DNA of 10,726 nucleotides from Ignavibacteria bacterium (GTDB lineage: Bacteria > Bacteroidota > Ignavibacteria > Ignavibacteriales > Melioribacteraceae): positions 1 through 10,726 of the forward strand of contig DAIEQP010000246.1 of assembly GCA_027347805.1 (NCBI GenBank). The letters are read 5' to 3'. Under the pieces are notes generated by a model that was not told where the DNA came from, made no database searches, and saw nothing but the letters and a program-made list of their open reading frames with translations. Position 1 is the first letter of the stretch, and each line of letters opens with the position of its first letter. The position numbers and the translations under genes are program-made. Shown here one piece after another: positions 6,482 through 10,726 of this stretch.

Positions 6482-7009
6482 ATGATCAGAATGAAAATGA
6501 AAACAGGATTTCTATTAGTGCTTCTTATTATCCTGTTCTGTTTCAGCTGCGGTGACGAAATTAGTCAGTCTGGAAATAATGCTTCATATGGGCTTTATCT
6601 CCTTAAGGATACATTACTAATTACATCTGAAGCAAAAAAAATCGCACTCGCAAATTTGGAATTACAGGATGCGCCTATAATAAAACTCGATGATGTAATT
6701 GAGTATAAATGGGATGAGCAGTTAATCAGTATAACCAACGATGCATCTGCCAGATTCAAAGGGGTTGAGAAGAAAATAAAATCCATATATGGATTGCCGT
6801 TTGTCGTTGTTGCAGGTCAGCAGAAAATCTACCTTGGAAATATTTACCCAATGTATTCTTCATATATGCATGAAGATTTGCCCTCTATTAATGTTGCTCC
6901 ATTTCTAGAGATGAGAATATTGAGAGCACCTATGCAGAGTATCCAAGACAAAAGAATGGATGAAAGAATTTATAATGTGTTGGCAGCTAATAATAAACTG
7001 AAAAAATGA
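6482..7009 (+). CDS. uncharacterised lipoprotein with YGLYLLKD motif
   Basis: I do not recognise a named family. From ATG 6482 the product is 175 residues, starting with a basic n-region, a hydrophobic stretch at about 9-21 and a probable lipidated Cys23 in the relaxed lipobox CFSC, followed by Gly-Asp. In-frame ATGs at 6452, 6491 and 6497 also exist. I prefer 6482 because AAAGG (6467-6471) lies upstream and the signal sequence has normal proportions. The mature part has YGLYLLKD (36-43), a stretch DAPIIKLDDVIEYKW (63-77), and a beta-like segment LPFVVVAGQQKIYLGNIY (105-122). It has no Cys other than Cys20 and Cys23, so it is not an obvious thiol-exchange partner of the next gene. Its stop overlaps the in-frame ATG at 7006 of the thioredoxin-like gene by four bases, which argues for co-translation. 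Confidence 0.75.
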   Translation: MIRMKMKTGFLLVLLIILFCFSCGDEISQSGNNASYGLYLLKDTLLITSEAKKIALANLELQDAPIIKLDDVIEYKWDEQLISITNDASARFKGVEKKIKSIYGLPFVVVAGQQKIYLGNIYPMYSSYMHEDLPSINVAPFLEMRILRAPMQSIQDKRMDERIYNVLAANNKLKK

Positions 7010-7035
7010 AAACAAATTTAACCGCGGAATATTAT

Positions 7036-8070
7036 ATGAAAAACAGAAATGCATTTATAATATTAATGTTCTTCGCTTGGGTTTTTCAACTTAAGGCAGA
7101 CGATCTAAAATTAAAAGACTATGTAAAAAAGGAAGCAGAAAAAGCAGCAAAAGAAAACAAAATGCTTGTTATTGAATTCTGGGCTCCATCATGCAATCCT
7201 TGCATGGCATTAAAACGGGATATTTTTGAGAACAAATTGCAGGTTGAATTAATACACAAATATTTTTCCGTTTTACCTTTTTCACCGGCAGATTCAATCT
7301 ATAAACCGCTATTTAGCTTTTACAATCTTGAATTCCAGTCGTCAATAATCTATGTGGATAAGCAAGGCAATGAGATTGACAGGACAATTGGATATAATGG
7401 CGACAGGGATATTTACATGGGTTTGATGCAGGAAATTCTCAAAGGAAGAAATGTTTATACTGATGTTTTGAGAGAGTATAACAAAGACAGTTTGAATCTG
7501 CAGAACTGTTTTATTATGGCAAAGAAATTAGCATCAAGATATGAGTATGATGAAGCTTCAAGGTTATTTAACAAAATTCTGCTCGCCGATCCGGCAGACA
7601 GGCAGGGTATGCGCATTGAATCGCTTTATAACGTTGCAGAGATCGAATTTATAAAAACAGGCAGTCTCAAAAAGATGAGAGAGTTTATTGAACTTGTGAC
7701 AAAAAATTATTTTGCACCTAAAGCTTACGTATATCTCATAAACGATTTAATAAATAAAAAAAATAAATCAGAATGTATTTCTATTTGCGAATCTGGATTA
7801 AAAAATTATCCCAATAGCTGGGAAATACTTAACAAATATGCCTGGGCAATCTGCTCATTTAAAATCAAAGATCAATATCCGAAGGCACTATCGCTTGTTC
7901 AAAAATCAATTTCAATAAACCCGAGCAGACCAGGAACACATTCAACCGAATCATGGATCTATTTTGAAATGGGTGATAAACAAAAAGCAATTGAATCTGT
8001 CAAAAGAGCTATTGATTTGTTCCCCGACAGGGGATTTTTACAGGATCTAAAAACATTCGAGGCGAAGTAA
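7036..8070 (+). CDS. exported thioredoxin-like protein with C-terminal TPRs
   Basis: From ATG 7036 this is 344 residues: signal peptide (about 1-21, cleavage near LKA), a thioredoxin-fold domain (about 25-137) and an alpha-helical TPR region (about 160-340). Clearer TPR units lie at 169-190, 275-297 and 303-335. The redox motif is FWAPSCNPCMALK (48-60), with Cys53-Asn-Pro-Cys56. The family's cis-proline before the central strand is replaced: the segment reads FQSSIIYVD (100-108), with Ser102 at the Pro position. It probably acts in the periplasm as a disulfide reductant or as a binding module. An in-frame ATG at 7006 overlaps the lipoprotein stop (ATGA), but it would give a poor signal peptide with a long acidic n-region. 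GCGGAA at 7024-7029 supports 7036. Both starts remain possible. Confidence 0.85.
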   Translation: MKNRNAFIILMFFAWVFQLKADDLKLKDYVKKEAEKAAKENKMLVIEFWAPSCNPCMALKRDIFENKLQVELIHKYFSVLPFSPADSIYKPLFSFYNLEFQSSIIYVDKQGNEIDRTIGYNGDRDIYMGLMQEILKGRNVYTDVLREYNKDSLNLQNCFIMAKKLASRYEYDEASRLFNKILLADPADRQGMRIESLYNVAEIEFIKTGSLKKMREFIELVTKNYFAPKAYVYLINDLINKKNKSECISICESGLKNYPNSWEILNKYAWAICSFKIKDQYPKALSLVQKSISINPSRPGTHSTESWIYFEMGDKQKAIESVKRAIDLFPDRGFLQDLKTFEAK

Positions 8071-8077
8071 AGAATAA

Positions 8078-8103
8078 TTAACAAGCTCTATTTAATTTGT
8101 TAA
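8078..8103. repeat. AT-rich hairpin after the thioredoxin-like gene
   Basis: TTAACAA (8078-8084) and TTGTTAA (8097-8103) form a 7-bp stem with a 12-base loop, eight bases after the stop codon. It is followed by an A-run and then TTTT (8109-8112), not by an immediate T-run, so it is at best a poor intrinsic terminator. It marks the end of the probable three-gene operon. Confidence 0.3.
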
Positions 8104-8138
8104 AAAAATTTTAAAATTAAACTAACCGCAGACTTTGA

Positions 8139-8630
8139 ATGGGAAGTTCTGGTATCAAATTAAAGGCAGCAGTTTTCTTTTTTCTATTTTCAAATTTGAC
8201 TCTCATTGCTCAGACTGAATCAGAGAGAGATAAAAGACCCGGGGGAATATTCCTGCAGGCAGGTGGTCCAACATTAATAGGAATTAACTTCGATTACCAT
8301 TTAAATAATCTTCTGGATATTGATTTTGGATTCGGATTAAATGCCTCTGTGCAGTTAGGTATTAAATATCATCCGTTGGGAAATAAAACAAACACTATTA
8401 TTTTCCCATATACAGGTTTTTATGGTGAATTAATTCGTGAGATTAATATTTTTGGCGGAGATACCAAAAGCACAATTGGATTCTACATACCGTTTGGAAT
8501 AGAGATTTATGTATACAATGGTTTAACGTTTTCGGCAGAAATCGCATATAATAATACCAGGCAAAATTTTGGTCAGCTGAATACTGAAAAAGTAAATTAT
8601 GCGTTCAGAATTGGATATCATATAAAATAG
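8139..8630 (+). CDS. small probable outer-membrane beta-barrel protein
   Basis: This is a 163-residue exported protein of unknown function. An N-terminal signal peptide (hydrophobic core about 10-23, likely cleavage after LIAQ at 22-25) is followed by alternating hydrophobic/polar strands rich in Gly, Tyr and Phe. Strands include GGIFLQAGGPTLIGINFDYH (35-54), IDFGFGLNASVQLGIKYHP (61-79), STIGFYIPFGIEIYVYNG (111-128) and LTFSAEIAYN (129-138). It ends YAFRIGYHIK, as many small outer-membrane barrels do. The length suits an eight-stranded barrel or a small anti-parallel sheet. No catalytic motif is visible. ATG 8139 is used and no strong ribosome binding site precedes it. The gene is separated from its neighbours by 68 and 77 bases and may be monocistronic. 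Confidence 0.72.
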   Translation: MGSSGIKLKAAVFFFLFSNLTLIAQTESERDKRPGGIFLQAGGPTLIGINFDYHLNNLLDIDFGFGLNASVQLGIKYHPLGNKTNTIIFPYTGFYGELIREINIFGGDTKSTIGFYIPFGIEIYVYNGLTFSAEIAYNNTRQNFGQLNTEKVNYAFRIGYHIK

Positions 8631-8707
8631 TAAAATTTGTTTATGAGCCGAACGCAGGATTACAGAAACAGAATATTATTTAATCGGAATTAAAAAGAGA
8701 GATATCA

Positions 8708-9655
8708 ATGAAACATAAATCGAAGCTATTACTGATTTTAATTTCTCCAGTATCAATATTATCAAATGGAATTAATGCTGCCGGTTACGAAATATCGGGC
8801 GGTACCATTAAGCACTTTGAAAATTTCTCCTCAAAATTTATTTCACCTCGGAATATCGATATCTGGCTCCCGGATGATTATGACAAAAATGAGAAGTATG
8901 CAGTTTTATATATGCACGATGGACAGATGTTATTTGATTCAACTGCAACATGGAATAAACAGGAGTGGGGTGTTGATGAAACAATGAGCAGATTGATCAA
9001 GGAGAAAAAAATAAGGAAGACAATTGTTGTAGGCATCTGGAATACAAAGGATAGACATTCAGAATATTTTCCTCAAAAACCGTTTGAAAGCCTGCCTAAA
9101 TCATTTCAGGATTCTCTGATTCTGCACAGCAGCCGGAATGGCGGAACAGCTTTGTTTTCTTCTCCTGTTCAGTCGGATAAGTATCTGAAATTTATTACCG
9201 CAGAACTAAAACCATTTATTGATTCGAATTTTTCAACAATTACCGGTAAAGAAGATACTTTTATTGCAGGTTCAAGTATGGGCGGATTAATTTCAATGTA
9301 CGCCTTATGTGAATATCCTGAAATATTCGGCGGGGCTGCATGTTTATCAACTCATTGGCCAGGAATATTTACTATCGTTAATAATCCGGTGCCCGATGCA
9401 TTTTATAACTATTTAAAAAAGAATCTTCCCGATCCCTCAGACCATAAAATCTATTTTGATTATGGGACAAAAACACTCGACTCATTATATGAGCCGCTTC
9501 AAAATCAGGTTGATCTGATAATGAAAGAGAAGGGATTCTCAAATAAAAACTGGACTACATTAAAATTTGATGGCGAAAATCATTCGGAAACCTCCTGGAA
9601 AAGAAGATTATATATTCCATTAATGTTCTTATTGGGAAATGAAAAACCTGATTAA
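8708..9655 (+). CDS. exported alpha/beta-hydrolase, esterase D/enterochelin-esterase-like
   Basis: This is a 315-residue putative esterase (PF00756-type fold) with a signal peptide: KHKSK n-region, hydrophobic core at about 7-19 and a likely cut near AA at 24-25. The nucleophile elbow is GSSMGG (188-193) with Ser190. Asp251 in YFDYGT (249-254) and His292 in ENHSE (290-294) complete a plausible triad. The early strands NIDIWLPDDYD (49-59) and YAVLYMHDGQMLFD (64-77) are typical of this family. REYFP-like HSEYFPQKPFESLP (117-130) is also a family hallmark. It would act outside the inner membrane on an acyl ester, with substrate unknown. Family members include Fes, acetyl-xylan esterases and mycolyltransferases. 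The start at 8708 is supported by AAGAGAGA just upstream. The next gene starts 61 bases later. Confidence 0.9.
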   Translation: MKHKSKLLLILISPVSILSNGINAAGYEISGGTIKHFENFSSKFISPRNIDIWLPDDYDKNEKYAVLYMHDGQMLFDSTATWNKQEWGVDETMSRLIKEKKIRKTIVVGIWNTKDRHSEYFPQKPFESLPKSFQDSLILHSSRNGGTALFSSPVQSDKYLKFITAELKPFIDSNFSTITGKEDTFIAGSSMGGLISMYALCEYPEIFGGAACLSTHWPGIFTIVNNPVPDAFYNYLKKNLPDPSDHKIYFDYGTKTLDSLYEPLQNQVDLIMKEKGFSNKNWTTLKFDGENHSETSWKRRLYIPLMFLLGNEKPD

Positions 9656-9677
9656 CAAAAGTTTGTAACAATTTTTT
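9652..9677 (+). terminator. weak terminator-like hairpin at the esterase stop codon
   Basis: TTA (9652-9654) and CAA (9656-9658) can pair with TTG-TAA (9663-9668) around the loop AAGT, with A9655 bulged. A run of six T follows at 9672-9677. The stem overlaps the stop codon and is AT-rich, so it would be weak. It may attenuate read-through into the DUF5686-type gene. Confidence 0.25.
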
Positions 9678-9716
9678 ACTCTGAGCCGTCTTTAAAATAA
9701 CAAAACAAGTATTCAT

Positions 9717-10726
9717 ATGAAGAATATCTTATTGATACTGTTTATAATCACTTCTTTTATCTATGCACAGAACAGAAGCGTAAGCGGAGTTATTTTAAAT
9801 GATGAGAATGGTGAAGGAATTCCTTATGTAAATATCAGGATAAGCGGAACAACGCAGGGAACATCTTCAAATTTTGAGGGTAAATTCATTCTGAATTTAC
9901 CCGCAGATAAAAATAAACTTGTTTTTACAGCGGTTGGTTTTAAGAAGAATGAAATCATTATCAGTGATGATGCAACTACAAATATCAAAATAAAACTTAA
10001 ACCGGAGCCGATCCGGATGATGGAAATTGTAGTCGGCGCAACAGAAGATCCTGCCTACAGAATAATCCGTGAAGCAATTAAACGGAAGAAGGAAAATTAT
10101 GCGGGATTAAACAGTCTTGAATATGAATTCTTTTCGAAAAATATTTTACTATCCGGCGGCAATGTAGCATCTGTTGCAGAGAAATTTTCTTCCGGGTTTT
10201 ACAGGAGGGACAAACGAGAAAAGATAATAATTCATTCGATTCATGCTACCGAAAATGAAAAGAAAAACCTTGCACGTTTCAACCAGAATATAATTGAAAA
10301 GGTGTATGTAAACTTTTCAGCAGATTCAATGATGATTATTTCTAATAAAGTTTTTCTTCCGCTGGCTGATAATGCATTCGATTATTACGATTACAAACTG
10401 ACAGAAGTAAAACAGCATGAAAATATTCATGACTGCAGCATAGAGGTAATTCCGCGCTCTGATATACAGCCTCTGCTGGAAGGAAAAATTGTAATTGAAG
10501 ATTCAAGCTACTCAATTAAGAATGTAGACTTAAAAATCAACAAAGGTGTAAGGTTTCCTTTTGTTAATGATTTGAAAATTCAGTTCAGCCAGTCACTGGA
10601 TAAATTCGATAAATATTGGCTCCCGATTTCAATGAAAGTTGAAACTTCTCTCAAGGTAAATTTCAGCGGGATGATTGGCCTGGATGTTATAGAAATGAAT
10701 GATCATTATATATTCAACAAATATAA
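9717..10726 (+). CDS. CarboxypepD_reg-like/DUF5686 outer-membrane protein, 3' end missing
   Basis: From ATG 9717 the frame stays open to the last base, giving 336 codons plus two bases. The final TATAA is not an in-frame stop, so the gene continues outside the window. A signal peptide (about 1-17, cut after YA) is followed by a carboxypeptidase-regulatory-like beta-sandwich (about 20-97). That domain has SGVILNDENGEGIPYVNI (23-40), GTTQGTSSNFEGKF (44-57) and TAVGFKKNEI (71-80), the usual plug-side domain of Bacteroidota envelope proteins. The DUF5686 hallmark EDPAYRIIREAIKRKKENY (110-128) comes next, and then the N-terminal part of that domain. Family members are usually about 750-850 residues and end in an outer-membrane beta barrel, so less than half is visible. 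They are often grouped with SusC-like receptors, but this one lacks a visible TonB-box and its function is unknown. Confidence 0.88.
   Translation, partial: MKNILLILFIITSFIYAQNRSVSGVILNDENGEGIPYVNIRISGTTQGTSSNFEGKFILNLPADKNKLVFTAVGFKKNEIIISDDATTNIKIKLKPEPIRMMEIVVGATEDPAYRIIREAIKRKKENYAGLNSLEYEFFSKNILLSGGNVASVAEKFSSGFYRRDKREKIIIHSIHATENEKKNLARFNQNIIEKVYVNFSADSMMIISNKVFLPLADNAFDYYDYKLTEVKQHENIHDCSIEVIPRSDIQPLLEGKIVIEDSSYSIKNVDLKINKGVRFPFVNDLKIQFSQSLDKFDKYWLPISMKVETSLKVNFSGMIGLDVIEMNDHYIFNKY

Noticed and set aside
8766..8987. 73-codon plus-strand frame inside the esterase gene
   Set aside because: Out-of-frame shadow of a clear alpha/beta-hydrolase.
4827..9687. Recurring GAGCCG in three gaps (about 4827, 8644 and 9682)
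   Set aside because: The shared core is only six bases, the flanks differ and it also occurs in coding sequence, so it is probably chance.
1..10726. CRISPR array, tRNA/rRNA genes, insertion sequence or defence system
   Set aside because: No regular spacer-repeat pattern, cloverleaf, transposase, nuclease or terminal inverted repeats could be seen on either strand.

Overview
Organism. The window is AT-rich (roughly 35-40% GC by eye) and all ten genes I can support lie on the + strand. The gene content points to the Bacteroidota/Chlorobi/Ignavibacteria group (FCB bacteria). The best marker is a carboxypeptidase-regulatory-like/DUF5686-type outer-membrane protein at the right edge. A lipoprotein with a relaxed lipobox, several short exported proteins and weak Shine-Dalgarno sequences agree with this. 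Ignavibacteria is a reasonable guess from overall style, not a proof. No tRNA, rRNA, CRISPR array, transposase or integrase is visible. Layout. (1) 1-530 is the 3' part of a RibD-C/dihydrofolate-reductase-like gene cut by the left edge. It is followed by a 322-base gap with a GC-rich hairpin and a promoter-like sequence containing a dyad. (2) 853-4762 is a tight three-gene cassette. It encodes a membrane-anchored PAS-PAS-GAF-SpoIIE phosphatase-HATPase protein, a STAS anti-sigma-factor antagonist and a cytoplasmic patatin-like phospholipase. (3) 4763-5122 is a 360-base AT-rich gap with an inverted repeat and no convincing gene. (4) 5123-5710 is a secreted jelly-roll, carbohydrate-binding-like protein. 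The gap after it carries three copies of the 9-mer AAGGAATGT. (5) 5843-8070 is a likely operon of an isoprenylcysteine-methyltransferase/NnrU-like membrane protein, an unrecognised lipoprotein and an exported thioredoxin-like/TPR protein. (6) 8139-8630 is a small beta-rich, probable outer-membrane protein. (7) 8708-9655 is an exported alpha/beta-hydrolase esterase. (8) 9717 to the right edge is a CarboxypepD_reg/DUF5686 protein that runs off the window without a stop. How the genes work together. The clearest system is the partner-switching cassette. The large sensor contains both the phosphatase that would dephosphorylate a STAS protein and the GHKL kinase that would phosphorylate it, and its likely STAS substrate is encoded 27 bases downstream. 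No sigma factor or separate anti-sigma factor is present. The patatin as third gene recalls rssA-rssB of E. coli and the PP2C-RssB/STAS pair of Pseudomonas, which makes a link between partner switching and lipid hydrolysis the most interesting hypothesis here. The rest of the window is mainly cell-envelope and export functions of uncertain role.
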